64,000 nucleotides of DNA from a virus. The stretch lies in the IMG/VR virus record IMGVR_UViG_3300025141_012665, positions 1 through 64,000 of that record; one strand, 5' to 3'. Positions within the stretch are counted from its first letter, which is position 1; every line of letters starts with the position of its first letter. Both the position numbers and the translations under genes were made by a program. Shown piece by piece: positions 6,668-16,452 of the stretch. The notes under the pieces are model-generated. The model saw only the letters and a program-made list of their open reading frames with translations. It was not told where the DNA came from and made no database searches.

Positions 6668-7874
6668 GTTTTAACTTAAATGTCAAGTCCCTATTTTCAG
6701 TTTTCTTGACTGGTTTGGCGAGAGAGGCTATGCCGATGAGCTTTTTCTTTTCATCATAGATGCCGATTTTTGTAATGTAAGTGGTCTTAACGAGGCTTCC
6801 AGATGGATCTGCGTAGGATGCGCTGTGAATGTTTTTTATTACATTTTCAGGCTCTACATACGCATAAGAGCCGGTCCGTGCCCTGATTGACTGGCTAGCT
6901 GATACATAAGTTAAATTATTTGAATAATTTAATTCGCCCTTGTTTGCATGAGCAAGCATTGTGACAGTTGGAATTTTATGAGTGCCGGCGAAATCTAGCG
7001 AAAAAGAGGCGGAAGGGTTGATGTCGGCATAACCCGTATATGGTACCATATACGGGTAACCTAGACCAAAATTAAGCCAGCATGCGGGCTGAATGATGTA
7101 TTGACCATCAACATCTTTATCACAAAAGGAGGTCGGTAGAAGGGCCAACCTCGTTGAGCCCGTAAGGATAATGATACCCTCTTTGTAGAGGACAACGCCC
7201 TGTGTTCCGTTGGAGTCTCTGAGCGCTCCATTTCTTCTCGTGTCTTGTAGTTGGGCGGCGATGGTTCCTGTTATATAAAATTTTAGATCAACTGTTCCTT
7301 TTTTGATCTCCGAACCATAAAAGATGGATGGAATCTGAATTATGTTAACTCCGCCTGAATCGTCAACATTATAATGGTCTCCAAGTCTTGCTGCATAACT
7401 AAGAGAGTTTTTGAGGGCGCTGCCGGTGTGGTTAGTCGTTAAGAAATTGTGACTCGCCTGATATCTCTGCCTCGTTATACTTGATGATAGCTGATAGCTG
7501 CCCGTTATGATATCGCCGGCATTATAGTTGTGAATATAGTCCGCCCTCTTAATCCCCTTGAAGGCAATCTTTTGATTCCCTTTGGAGATATATGGGTAGA
7601 TTATTCCCGTATCAGGAACATTCCACGACGATGAGATAGAAGATGACGGGCCGACCACCAATGTCTTGTCGCTGGCCGCGGCACGATCTACATTATACTC
7701 AAACAGGCTAATATGCCCAACAGGGACATTGGTCGCGTTTGCAACAAACGCGCCTGGCTCAGTGGCCTTATTGTTGTAAAATATCCTAGAATCGTTTATA
7801 AAGAAAGAACTGCTGGGGTGTGCTTTTATCTGATTGTAAAAGAGATCACCGTCTCCAAACTTATAGAGAGGCAT
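6657..7874 (-). CDS. Virion structural protein, paralogue of the upstream 391-aa protein (405 aa)
   Basis: The family is not known to me. The composition is typical of a beta-rich fibre or baseplate-appendage protein: Ser/Thr/Gly/Asn-rich, few Cys, no membrane segment. The C-terminal part aligns by eye with the preceding gene's product: TTYITKIGIYDEKKKLIGIASLAKP here against VTYITTIGLYSADNELLAVAKLSEP there, each ending in a short '(L)DY/(L)DI'. A second shared block is VVLYKEGIIILTGS versus LIYYQAGICVLSAS. The two genes are adjacent (11 bp apart), so a tandem duplication is likely. A ribosome site AGGAGG precedes the ATG. It is the last gene of the structural block. Confidence 0.7.
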   Translation of the reverse strand: MPLYKFGDGDLFYNQIKAHPSSSFFINDSRIFYNNKATEPGAFVANATNVPVGHISLFEYNVDRAAASDKTLVVGPSSSISSSWNVPDTGIIYPYISKGNQKIAFKGIKRADYIHNYNAGDIITGSYQLSSSITRQRYQASHNFLTTNHTGSALKNSLSYAARLGDHYNVDDSGGVNIIQIPSIFYGSEIKKGTVDLKFYITGTIAAQLQDTRRNGALRDSNGTQGVVLYKEGIIILTGSTRLALLPTSFCDKDVDGQYIIQPACWLNFGLGYPYMVPYTGYADINPSASFSLDFAGTHKIPTVTMLAHANKGELNYSNNLTYVSASQSIRARTGSYAYVEPENVIKNIHSASYADPSGSLVKTTYITKIGIYDEKKKLIGIASLAKPVKKTENRDLTFKLKLDI

Positions 7875-7885
7875 TCACACACCTC

Positions 7886-9061
7886 CTAATAGTCCAGTCT
7901 GACTCTGAGCGTCAACTCGTTTGTGGGATCCTTTCGCAACGGCTCTGAAAGCTTTGCAACCGCGAGAAGTTCGTTGTCTGCGGAATAGAGGCCGATTGTC
8001 GTGATATAAGTAACGGGAGCGTCGGCAGCGCGAGTTTTTACTCGAAGCTGGCTGGAAGATAGATATGTTGGGTTGCTTGAATAGTTAAAGTCATTATGGC
8101 TAACTCGGCAGAAATAAATAGTTGAGTTTAATTCTGTCGTATTATTATAGGAAATGTTATAGACCCTGTTCCGGAAACCGTCAGCTAATTGCGATATCGT
8201 TGCGCCGGTAGCAGCTAAGAGAAATCCCGTGGTGTCGTTATCAAGCCCCAGGTTAACCACTTTTGGAGATTTAGACGGAGATACGGAGGCGCCCAAGAGA
8301 CCACCATGTGCCGTGGCATTATTAAACAAAGACGCAGAAAGGACACATATGCCGGCCTGATAATAAATCAAGCCGCATGGTGGATTCGATTTTGAATCGC
8401 CCAAAACTTCAGTGGCTAGCCATGGTGCGACCGCTGCATCATCCGTAGATGAAGAGGCGAACAGGACACCATATTCGCCGGCTGGCGAATCTACATGGTA
8501 ACCGCTCGAACCGCTTGTGTCTGTTATTTTTATTCTGTCCGTCATCAGAAGCGGTGTTTGATTAAATGCGGTGTTACCCGAAGCAGCTAGCTCCATCGTA
8601 AACGAACCCTTTTTAATCTCGTCCTTTGAAAGAAGACGAGAAAATGGAACAAAATAACATTCATTCATCTCAGGTTCGCCGGTAGTTGGAAGCTTAAACT
8701 TCTTAATACTTCCTGTATGATCGTACCCAACAAGATACTGAGCCATTTGGTTATAAACATTTATTTTCTTGGCGACTTGCGAATGTCCAGAGGTCGTTCC
8801 GCTAACAGGAGAACTAGAGTGAAACCCAACAGTAACATCGAAGATATGATTTGCCGAGGAGCTTAAATAGGGATAATCATAAGTACTTTCAAACATTCCG
8901 TGGCCAAATGTTTTAATGTTGGCCTCGGATCCCAATGCTGTGGTCTGGGTTGCATTATATGTCCCAGAAACAATCGAACCAGTAATAGGAATTGCCTCGT
9001 GAAGAAGCGTCCTAGTGCTAGCAATGTCGTTGCTTAAAAAGCTTTTATATGTTGTTGCCAT
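7886..9061 (-). CDS. Virion structural protein, paralogue of the downstream 405-aa protein (391 aa)
   Basis: This is a Ser/Thr/Gly/Asn-rich, beta-type protein without a recognisable named domain. It shares its C-terminal module and a central 'GLIYYQAGICVLSAS' block with the next gene, pointing to a duplicated pair of tail or baseplate-appendage proteins. The N-terminal half (FLSNDIASTRTLLHEAIPITGSI...) differs more, as expected if the two proteins attach to different partners. It follows the 303-aa gene after 16 bp and is probably transcribed with it from the ACTATTTA site near 10021. The structural role is inferred from composition and location. Confidence 0.7.
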   Translation of the reverse strand: MATTYKSFLSNDIASTRTLLHEAIPITGSIVSGTYNATQTTALGSEANIKTFGHGMFESTYDYPYLSSSANHIFDVTVGFHSSSPVSGTTSGHSQVAKKINVYNQMAQYLVGYDHTGSIKKFKLPTTGEPEMNECYFVPFSRLLSKDEIKKGSFTMELAASGNTAFNQTPLLMTDRIKITDTSGSSGYHVDSPAGEYGVLFASSSTDDAAVAPWLATEVLGDSKSNPPCGLIYYQAGICVLSASLFNNATAHGGLLGASVSPSKSPKVVNLGLDNDTTGFLLAATGATISQLADGFRNRVYNISYNNTTELNSTIYFCRVSHNDFNYSSNPTYLSSSQLRVKTRAADAPVTYITTIGLYSADNELLAVAKLSEPLRKDPTNELTLRVRLDY

Positions 9062-9077
9062 GTTATAATCCTATCCT

Positions 9078-9989
9078 TTATGATTTCTTAGCAAAGTCGA
9101 CCGGTATATCGATTCGATAACCAGTATTGACACCGATCACTCTAACTGTTGACCTGATTATCTTATGTGATGTCGCAACACTATCTGCATCTGAAAGGTC
9201 TCCAGTTGTCCCAATTGTCGTAAAATAATAATTGCTCGTATTAAGTTCCAATGAAGACTGTATTTTGAATTTCAACAGCGAGCCCCGCGGGCCAGAGATA
9301 GTTTGAGTCGAATCGCTTGAAGTGTCTGTGTTTTCCTCAACAGAGACATCTGTGCCCAAAGAAAGATAGTATGTTGCAATATTATCATCATCGACAAATG
9401 AGATTGAGGCCCGATTTCCGTCGACATCAGTAATGCTGCCCAACCTATTATCTATTTCAATTTGATATTGCGTTTCTACCAAGAGAGGATCCAGAGTTCT
9501 TGCCGGAGATATCGCTGAAGTATCCAGCCCCTGATCAACGCGGATAAAGCCAGTACCACTAGTGCCTGGCGTCTCTCCATAGAGCACTCCCGTCACGGTC
9601 GACAAGTTTGTCTGGGTTGTTTCGTTGACCGCTACAACAAATGCAGCGCGCTCGGAATTTTTAGATGTTTCAGTTGAGCCGCCGCCCTCGTTTAATTTGA
9701 GCATAGGGAGATACAGCAAGTTGTTTCTTGGAATGGAAACTAGCTTAGACTTCATCGATGCTGCATTATCAGTAAACGCTTCCAAGATGGGAGTCTGCAA
9801 TACCTCCAAATCATAATAAGCAGAACCGCTAGCATGATCCTTGTTAAAGTTTGTATAATTAATTTCATCGTCTCCGAGAGCAAATTTGACGATTCTAAAA
9901 CTACCATCTCCTTTTGCCATTCGCATGCGACCTGTATCAGTTAAAACGGCATCCAGTATGATGTCGCCGCTGTTATCTAGAAAAGCCAT
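9078..9989 (-). CDS. Virion structural protein with 'LTDTGR' N-terminal module (303 aa)
   Basis: The N-terminus (MAFLDNSGDIILDAVLTDTG, then RMRMAKG and FALGDDEINY) carries a module also visible in the 346-aa protein of this cluster (VLDIQLTQYGRHLLSKG...FFDEG). I have seen this kind of opening in tail-associated proteins of large marine phages, but I cannot attach a firm domain name. The remainder is a soluble beta-rich protein with DxD/DDD patches (SFVDDDNIATYYLSLGTD). It probably acts as an adaptor or sheath-like component of the tail. A good ribosome site (AAGGAGAG) and an ACTATTTA motif 31 nt upstream mark the start as a transcription-unit head. Confidence 0.7.
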   Translation of the reverse strand: MAFLDNSGDIILDAVLTDTGRMRMAKGDGSFRIVKFALGDDEINYTNFNKDHASGSAYYDLEVLQTPILEAFTDNAASMKSKLVSIPRNNLLYLPMLKLNEGGGSTETSKNSERAAFVVAVNETTQTNLSTVTGVLYGETPGTSGTGFIRVDQGLDTSAISPARTLDPLLVETQYQIEIDNRLGSITDVDGNRASISFVDDDNIATYYLSLGTDVSVEENTDTSSDSTQTISGPRGSLLKFKIQSSLELNTSNYYFTTIGTTGDLSDADSVATSHKIIRSTVRVIGVNTGYRIDIPVDFAKKS

Positions 9990-10020
9990 GTTCTTTTTTC
10001 TCTCCTTGGGGTGCTAGTAA

Positions 10021-10028
10021 TAAATAGT
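10021..10028 (-). promoter_or_regulatory. ACTATTTA motif upstream of the 303-aa structural gene
   Basis: The coding strand reads ACACTATTTATTACTAG in the largest gap of the window, ending 31 nt before ATG 9989, with the ribosome site in between. It sits just downstream of an AT-rich hairpin that follows the 910-aa gene, as expected where one unit ends and the next begins. Confidence 0.4.
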
Positions 10029-10036
10029 GTGTTGAA

Positions 10037-10060
10037 ATAGATTTTTACTTTATAATCTAT
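10037..10060 (-). terminator. AT-rich inverted repeat over the stop of the 910-aa gene (weak terminator candidate)
   Basis: ATAGATT (10037-10043) and AATCTAT (10054-10060) form a 7-bp stem with a 10-nt loop that overlaps the stop codon of the 910-aa gene. The stem has one G:C pair and there is no long T run after it, so termination would be weak. Confidence 0.25.
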
Positions 10061-12789
10061 GAGTCCCATCCGGATGGGCCGTTGCCATTGCCGGAAGAAG
10101 GGCCAGTGCCTGATCCGGAGTTATCAAGTTCAGCTTCTCTCTTTCCCCCAGTCAAAGCTTCCCAGTCGTTGTCGCGATCTTGGTACAGTAGCGGCGGCTC
10201 AGTTGAGGGGGATTGCCCCGATAGAAAGGGGTACTCGGATGATGAATCGGACAAATGTTCTTTAAGATCGGCTGGGGCCGGTCCGAAGGCATTCGGGGTT
10301 TTTTCAGACTTTGTCGCAAAGGCCATGTTCAAATCAATCTTCTTACCAGTATGTTTAGATGTCAGACGAATTTTAAACCTTTTACCAAACAAAGATTCGT
10401 CTTCTAGTCCAAGAACTATGTTTTTCGCAAAAGCATTGCCGCGGCTTCCGTTGCCCTTGATCAAGCCTGAAGCTGATTCGTTTACCATCGCCTGCGTTAT
10501 TTTCGGGGTTATTCTCAATAAGTTTCGGAAAGACTTTGTTTTTGTTCTCGGATTAACAGACTCGATATCAAAGATCTTAACAATCGGATAAGAAACGCCC
10601 CCATCATTATAAAGTTCAATTTCATATATTGGGCTTGGATTCGAAACCTCTTCATGGTCACCAAGAGCGCGGAATATGTAATAAAACTTTTTGTTTGGCT
10701 TTTGTTTTATTATCTTGCCGATTGAGCCGGCAGTTAGTGCCGTTCTTTCGGCAATATCAGTACTCACAGTCATTAATAATTTATTCTTAAAGTCTGTAAT
10801 GTCATTTGGGCGTCGAGCCATTCTATAAACCTCGACGAATGCTATAGCACTTGTTGTGTTATAAGAAATTTCTCCGGTTGGTGAGTTTGTCTGAAGAAGA
10901 TACTGTCTATTGTTTAAATTTTCTCGGTAACTGAATGGGATTGGCTCCTCTAAAGAAGAGCCGATGTTGGAATTAAAGAAGAACATCATCTGATTAGATA
11001 CGCCCTTATAAGAAATAACATTGACCTCCGGTGGGATCGGAGGAGGAGCCAACACCCTTCCTTTTGCAATAAACAGCGGAATTTCAACGAGCTTTATAAT
11101 TGGCTCGACTACCGCGTTCATGGAGCCCCATATCCTTCCATCTCCTCCTAGCCACATGTCTTCGGCCGAGGTCAAGTTTTCATATGAATATCTTGCGCCG
11201 ATGATGGCCCGAAACTCTGTAACGACATATGTGTAATCAACATCAAGCTTAAGCTGCGTATCGATAAATGATAATCTTCTGTTCTCGGCCTGTACGACAT
11301 CTTCGTCTGTCGAATTATATACATAAAATTCTTGTATAGGAGTGCCCGATGTTGATCTGCCCCTATATTTTCTCACTTTATATAGAACAGACTCTGAATA
11401 TGCCGACTCTCCTTTCACAATGTCCTCAAAAGTCCTAGTGTGGACCTGCATAAGATCTGTGAATTTTCCTTGCATAGTTGGAATTCCCAAAGCAGCTATC
11501 CATTTCTTGTTCCACATATCCTGAATTCTTGCTCCTTCCGGAGGGTTGGCCAAGAAAGAGGAAAGATTTTCCGCGCCGCGGACAGCAAGATCTTCCTGAT
11601 TTGTGTGCTCAGTGCTGATAAACATCGATGTTGCCGGCAATTTTGAAGGATTAGTTCCGGCCCAAACAGGGAGATCATACTTCCACCAGTCATTAAGATC
11701 CATAGTTAGGAAATTAACAATAAAGTTTTTCGTCTTGTTTGTATTATCTCCAGTAAGGTAGTCTATCGAATAAGATAAATTTTCTTTTGAAAGCGATTGA
11801 AGTGCGGCAGGCGCGCCGGATCCCTCAACAAAGTCCCTCATGAGGACAGAGGCAAGATCTGTTTCTTGAATTGCGCTGGCTATCTCTGAGTCTCTCCCTA
11901 GCGGCAAATTAATCTCTGCGTGAAATGGAAACAATTCTTTGTTTCCTTCAAACGGGGCAATTGTTTTCAATGGATCTCCAACGACCATTTGTGTTTTAAA
12001 TCTTCTACGCCTTCTCTTTTTTCTTATATTTTTAGCCAATAATTTTGAGGTGGGGGCCCTGAGATTCATCGGACTATCAGGGTTTTCGGGGTCAACATTG
12101 TTGACTTCGTTTTTAAGGTTTGTTACTTGCTCATACAGACTGGGGATCGTAACCACCGTTGCTGCCGGACTGCTTAATACTTTCTCATATGCTCGATCAC
12201 TATAGTTATACTCAAAGGTGACCCCCGCATATTCCGACAAGTCAGAAGAGCCACCAGCGGCATATGCCTCTTCGTGTGCAATCGGCACTCTCATTTTTGT
12301 TGCAAAATCTTCAAAAGTAGTATATCCGCTCGGCGCTTTTACTTGATCATATATTTTACTATAAAGAGAGTTTGCCTCGTCTATGTCCTTTGCTCCCTGA
12401 TCTGACGCGACGGTACCGAAGTAGACCTTTTGTTTAAACTTATAAAAGTCTGGCTGCTCTTGTTGCTCTGATTCTGGTGAAGTTCCCAATGTATCATCTG
12501 ACTGATCTATGCCAGAGAAGGGAGCATCGGAACCAAAATCAGATGGGTCGGCTCCTGATGGGCCCACAGGGGATCCTGCTGGGAGTGTGGTGTCGAGATT
12601 GGATTCAGGAAGAGATATTGGATCCTCGAATGTTAGGGTTATAGTCTTATTCTTCTTCTCGATAAATTGAAAACCAGTTTCCTTAGAATACCAGGAGCCG
12701 AAATTCTCCTTGAATTTGTCCTTGTTCGAAGAATCTGTTTCGTTCTTTAGAAGGCCCTGATTTAATATTGTTACTTTTTTTGAAGACAT
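10057..12789 (-). CDS. Large virion structural protein with an FN3-like region (910 aa)
   Basis: This is a tail or baseplate protein of unknown exact role. The N-terminal 130 residues are acidic and Pro/Ser/Asp-rich, probably disordered. The middle contains a basic patch (KKRRRRRFK). At about residues 590-740 a segment beginning PPPIPPEVNVISYKG and running through 'AFVEVYRMARRP' to 'KFYYIFRALGDHEEVSNPSP' has the look of a fibronectin-type-III beta sandwich. The C-terminus is a low-complexity Gly/Ser/Asn tail. Its start overlaps the stop of the 1205-aa gene by one base (TAATG), so translation is coupled. Marine T4-like phages encode similar large virion proteins, but I cannot name a T4 counterpart. 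Confidence 0.75.
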   Translation of the reverse strand: MSSKKVTILNQGLLKNETDSSNKDKFKENFGSWYSKETGFQFIEKKNKTITLTFEDPISLPESNLDTTLPAGSPVGPSGADPSDFGSDAPFSGIDQSDDTLGTSPESEQQEQPDFYKFKQKVYFGTVASDQGAKDIDEANSLYSKIYDQVKAPSGYTTFEDFATKMRVPIAHEEAYAAGGSSDLSEYAGVTFEYNYSDRAYEKVLSSPAATVVTIPSLYEQVTNLKNEVNNVDPENPDSPMNLRAPTSKLLAKNIRKKRRRRRFKTQMVVGDPLKTIAPFEGNKELFPFHAEINLPLGRDSEIASAIQETDLASVLMRDFVEGSGAPAALQSLSKENLSYSIDYLTGDNTNKTKNFIVNFLTMDLNDWWKYDLPVWAGTNPSKLPATSMFISTEHTNQEDLAVRGAENLSSFLANPPEGARIQDMWNKKWIAALGIPTMQGKFTDLMQVHTRTFEDIVKGESAYSESVLYKVRKYRGRSTSGTPIQEFYVYNSTDEDVVQAENRRLSFIDTQLKLDVDYTYVVTEFRAIIGARYSYENLTSAEDMWLGGDGRIWGSMNAVVEPIIKLVEIPLFIAKGRVLAPPPIPPEVNVISYKGVSNQMMFFFNSNIGSSLEEPIPFSYRENLNNRQYLLQTNSPTGEISYNTTSAIAFVEVYRMARRPNDITDFKNKLLMTVSTDIAERTALTAGSIGKIIKQKPNKKFYYIFRALGDHEEVSNPSPIYEIELYNDGGVSYPIVKIFDIESVNPRTKTKSFRNLLRITPKITQAMVNESASGLIKGNGSRGNAFAKNIVLGLEDESLFGKRFKIRLTSKHTGKKIDLNMAFATKSEKTPNAFGPAPADLKEHLSDSSSEYPFLSGQSPSTEPPLLYQDRDNDWEALTGGKREAELDNSGSGTGPSSGNGNGPSGWDS

Positions 12790-15700
12790 TAGTAAGGATC
12801 TCCCATAACGATAGGCGCAGGCGCGGCCTCTTCAAAAGTTGGATCAAGAAGTTCCAAGGCAGTTTTTCCAATCTTCGCGCTGCTTTTCTGCGGTGCGGTC
12901 GACCCAAAACTTGTACCAAATTTATTCTCAGCTATCGGTTGACCGGCCATTTCTGCGGTGCATGTATATTCCGGCTCGATGGCGGGCGCTATGAGTGCTG
13001 CGGACAATATTAGTCGCAAAGCTTTATATCCTGTGTTGCTAAAATTTTCTTGTGCGGACATAAGATCAATGTATGTTCTTCTGGTGGACCCAGTGAAGGT
13101 ATCAAGTTCTTCATCTTCTGCCGCAGCCTCAGATACGCCCGGTGATATCACAAAAGTTTCATCAAACACTGGAAGATCTAATTTTTTATTGTGTGCAAAT
13201 CTGATTAAATCATTATCGTATGGTCGTTGCCGGCACATCAATACGCGATTATTACTCTTGGCCTCTGATAATATCTTTTGAGTCATCGCCTTGAATTTTG
13301 GCTTTCCTAGAATATATTCCCCCGTTTGTTTGCTCTTTTTAAACCCCATAAAAACCTCTATTTTGTTTATCATCTTAAAGTTGTAATACAGCATTGCCTC
13401 TAGGCGCGGATCTTTCATAGGATCAGCAGAAAAGAACGAATTCATCGGCCTCTTAATAAATGGGCGCCCAGAGAAAAAAAGTACTTTATGTTGATTTGGC
13501 ATCTTGCTCAACAAGCTGGCCACCGTAGCTAGTTCTTCCGGCTTCTTCCTTGACCGTTTACCTGATTTACTAATTTTTCCGGCCATCTTGCGCTTGGACA
13601 AAAGATGCCTCTCTAAAACATTATTTGGATTAGACAAATCAAACGCCCTAATTCCAAGGGTATCATTTGAGGACATTTTAGATCTACCAAACAATTCATT
13701 ACCAGACTGTAGGAAACTACCCACAAGCGCAGAAGTAAACTCAGTAAAATCTCCCATTTCTTCTATATTTTCTTTCTTAAATTGCTCCACAATCACATCG
13801 GCGCCTTCGATGTCGTCAGATATCATACTAGAGTTAATTCCAATAACATCCTCCGCATCTGCAAAGCCTGAATCGCCTTCTTGATCGTCGTCGTCTTCTT
13901 CCTCGGAGTTTATTGATAAACTAAATTCATAATCCTCTGGTGTCGATATTGATGTGGAGAACGACATCAATACTTTTGAATTTATAGTATTAACCTTATT
14001 TTCTTCTATAAGCATCGATCCTGGATCTTCTGGGTCAAGGTTTGTGTGCATATTTTTCATTGCAACCAACTTATCTTTCCCTTTGGCCGCGATACCTGGT
14101 TTGAACGCTAAAATGGTGGACACGATCTGCTCATAATATTTATAAAACCAAAGCATAAGCTGATCAGGGAGCAAAGGAAAAGAGCGTGCCGGACCTAGAT
14201 TGATATAAGCAGGAGTCAGATAAGAACTTCTAACAGTGGCCCACTCAATAGAAGATCCTTTAACTTTTGTAGTTGTAGGCATTTTATTCAAATATTTATC
14301 ATTTTCCTGTCTTATTCTTTTCCTATATTCCTCTACGGACATATGTCGCACACCAACAAATCTGGTTCTCTCTCCTCCCAGAAAGTCATATCCAGTCTCC
14401 TTAAGAATATCACTATCAAAGATTTTTCGGAATCGATGTCTAATATATATCATTGGCTTATCGCTTCTCTTCTGATCGATCTTGCTCTTTTCAGTAAAAT
14501 CAAGCTCGCCGGTCAAGAGACCCTTTTGTCCCAAGATTCTCTTAATCTTGTATTCAAGAGACTGAATTTGATCAATAGTTGTTTCAATTCCTGCTATGGT
14601 GCCGGTGGTTGAATTACACAACCTATAGAGCATTGTTGACAATTGCTCCGCATGCTTGTCCGACATGGTGGTAAGATTAAACAAGCAATCAACATAAGTT
14701 GCGACTGGCTTTACCCATGGAGCAGAAACTATGCTCTGACTTAGAAGTCTGGACCGGTCTGTGGCGCCTGTGGTGAGGACAGACTGTCGAGGCAAAGGAT
14801 ATTTCTTTTCTAGCTGTCTCTGATATGTCTGTTTGAAACCATCAACATTGACATCATAATTAATCGGGAAAGCAGATTCATCGCGATAATTCTCCAGTGC
14901 GTCTCGGGCGGCAACAAGCCTTCCCAACATCTCCTTGGCGAATTCAACAGTTCCGTCTTCCAATTGGAACCTAATGCTATATTGAAAGGCGCCGTCTGTC
15001 CTCAAAGACATGTCATAATCGCTAACAGAAAATGTGCGCACATTTTTGGTGCCGGCTATCTTGAGTTCTCTGATTGCTCCAATTAATTTTGATTCCGTGT
15101 TTAGATCCTCGCTATCTGGATAGGAGCGCCTAGAAGTCAAAGGCAAAGAGCCAGCATGTTCTTCAGCGGAGATTGCAATCAATTCGGTCCTAGTTTCCCA
15201 GTCTACATCTTTTGCGGCTGTTTCGTCCTGTGCCTGTTTAATTCTGTGCCTGAATATTCTTAAGTTTTTGATTTTGCTTTTGGACAAGATATTTAACTTG
15301 GCCTGTTCATCGGCAGTCTCCAACAGTTTCCCAAATTGCGTCTCAAAGCGAACAATCTTCTCAAAATCCATATGAAACATAAAGTTTGAAGCATTCGACG
15401 GAGAACGAGAAAGATAAAGCCCAGACATATACTTTTCTTTTTTACGAATTTTATTTGCTTCCGGAGTCTTGTGCCTCTTCCCCCTTCTCTTATTCTGTTG
15501 CTTCTCTAAAGTATCTGGTCGAAGCTGCAATCTTGCTTCTTTTGCTTTGTCTAGTAAGCGATAGTCGTCGACAATAAAATTTGGTATTATCTTTTGCACT
15601 AGTTGCTCTTGAGGTTGAGATGACGGTGATGCGCCGGAGAAGAACGCGGAGCCATTGTCGGAGTGTATAGGGCCGGCCCAGATTTGCTTTTTTGATGTTG

Positions 15701-16406
15701 TATAGACATAGGAATTATTGCTAACAGAACCATCCTTGATTGCAACTTCTGCCGTTGTGTAGCCTTGTATTTCTGACTTAATCTGTTTTGCATATGCGCT
15801 TCTGGATGCTGCGACATAACCGGCGTCCAACACAGTCATGGTGAATATCGATAAATGATCAGGATAAAGCTCATCGACAGTAAAACTAACAGAATAGGGA
15901 ACAGAGTATATCGTCTTTTTTTTGCCGGCGGTGCCTCTTCTTTGGCTTTTAAGTTCTATAGAGCCAGATTTTTTAAGTGCAATGATTTTTTCTTCAATTT
16001 GGCTGGAGGTCTTGGCTTCACTGAGGGCTAGCGGTCGTACTCCATTCTTAAGAAATTTACGACCAGTGGCCTTATCTTTGCACAATATTACACGAATGTT
16101 CAAGTATCTTAAAAGCTCATCGTTATTAAACCAGAACGGCTGGCCGTCTGTGCCGTAAGCATCCTTGAGGACCAAATCAACGGTGACCGTCATGTTTCTT
16201 GAGCCCTCATATCCTTTTGAGCTTTTTACTCCAGATCTAATCTTCGCCTTTCCATACTGGTTTTTTGTAATGTTGGTTTTTTGTGATTTGTCGTTCGGGT
16301 CTCTCCTGTTCGAACCCACATCCCCCTCAGACAGAGTAATCTTACGAACATACGCCATCGGCAAAGCGTTGTCGAAAATACTAGAAAGATCTACTTTTGC
16401 TGCCAT
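12789..16406 (-). CDS. Large virion structural protein of unknown role (1205 aa)
   Basis: I recognise no domain with confidence. The N-terminal part (about 1-240) is beta-rich and reads like a folded adaptor (MTVTVDLVLKDAYG, VPYSVSFTVDELYPDHLSIF). A highly basic linker follows near 300-330 (KKQNKRRGKRHK), then a long helical/mixed region, an acidic stretch near 830-850 (EEEDDDDQEGD) and another basic patch near 960 (KSGKRSRKKPEE). There is no signal peptide or membrane segment. The position between the 346-aa and 910-aa structural genes, coupling by TAATG to the latter, and an upstream ACTATTTA motif 22 nt before ATG all fit a late baseplate or tail gene. It lacks obvious similarity to T4 gp7-gp12. 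Confidence 0.7.
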   Translation of the reverse strand: MAAKVDLSSIFDNALPMAYVRKITLSEGDVGSNRRDPNDKSQKTNITKNQYGKAKIRSGVKSSKGYEGSRNMTVTVDLVLKDAYGTDGQPFWFNNDELLRYLNIRVILCKDKATGRKFLKNGVRPLALSEAKTSSQIEEKIIALKKSGSIELKSQRRGTAGKKKTIYSVPYSVSFTVDELYPDHLSIFTMTVLDAGYVAASRSAYAKQIKSEIQGYTTAEVAIKDGSVSNNSYVYTTSKKQIWAGPIHSDNGSAFFSGASPSSQPQEQLVQKIIPNFIVDDYRLLDKAKEARLQLRPDTLEKQQNKRRGKRHKTPEANKIRKKEKYMSGLYLSRSPSNASNFMFHMDFEKIVRFETQFGKLLETADEQAKLNILSKSKIKNLRIFRHRIKQAQDETAAKDVDWETRTELIAISAEEHAGSLPLTSRRSYPDSEDLNTESKLIGAIRELKIAGTKNVRTFSVSDYDMSLRTDGAFQYSIRFQLEDGTVEFAKEMLGRLVAARDALENYRDESAFPINYDVNVDGFKQTYQRQLEKKYPLPRQSVLTTGATDRSRLLSQSIVSAPWVKPVATYVDCLFNLTTMSDKHAEQLSTMLYRLCNSTTGTIAGIETTIDQIQSLEYKIKRILGQKGLLTGELDFTEKSKIDQKRSDKPMIYIRHRFRKIFDSDILKETGYDFLGGERTRFVGVRHMSVEEYRKRIRQENDKYLNKMPTTTKVKGSSIEWATVRSSYLTPAYINLGPARSFPLLPDQLMLWFYKYYEQIVSTILAFKPGIAAKGKDKLVAMKNMHTNLDPEDPGSMLIEENKVNTINSKVLMSFSTSISTPEDYEFSLSINSEEEDDDDQEGDSGFADAEDVIGINSSMISDDIEGADVIVEQFKKENIEEMGDFTEFTSALVGSFLQSGNELFGRSKMSSNDTLGIRAFDLSNPNNVLERHLLSKRKMAGKISKSGKRSRKKPEELATVASLLSKMPNQHKVLFFSGRPFIKRPMNSFFSADPMKDPRLEAMLYYNFKMINKIEVFMGFKKSKQTGEYILGKPKFKAMTQKILSEAKSNNRVLMCRQRPYDNDLIRFAHNKKLDLPVFDETFVISPGVSEAAAEDEELDTFTGSTRRTYIDLMSAQENFSNTGYKALRLILSAALIAPAIEPEYTCTAEMAGQPIAENKFGTSFGSTAPQKSSAKIGKTALELLDPTFEEAAPAPIVMGDPY

Positions 16407-16428
16407 GACCTAATTGTTCCTCTTGTTG

Positions 16429-16436
16429 TAAATAGT
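16429..16436 (-). promoter_or_regulatory. ACTATTTA motif upstream of the 1205-aa gene
   Basis: The coding strand reads GTTACTATTTACAAC, ending 22 nt before the ATG at 16406, with AGAGGAA between. It lies in a 46-bp gap after the 346-aa gene and is one of five similarly placed sites. Confidence 0.38.
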
Positions 16437-16452
16437 AACTCGCACATTAATA

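Noticed and set aside
8110-8125. ACTATTTA copies inside genes (near 8115, 21713, 28066, 31925, and a partial one near 42494)
   Set aside because: They are 100 bp or more from the next start, so they do not support promoter function; they set the background for the five upstream copies.
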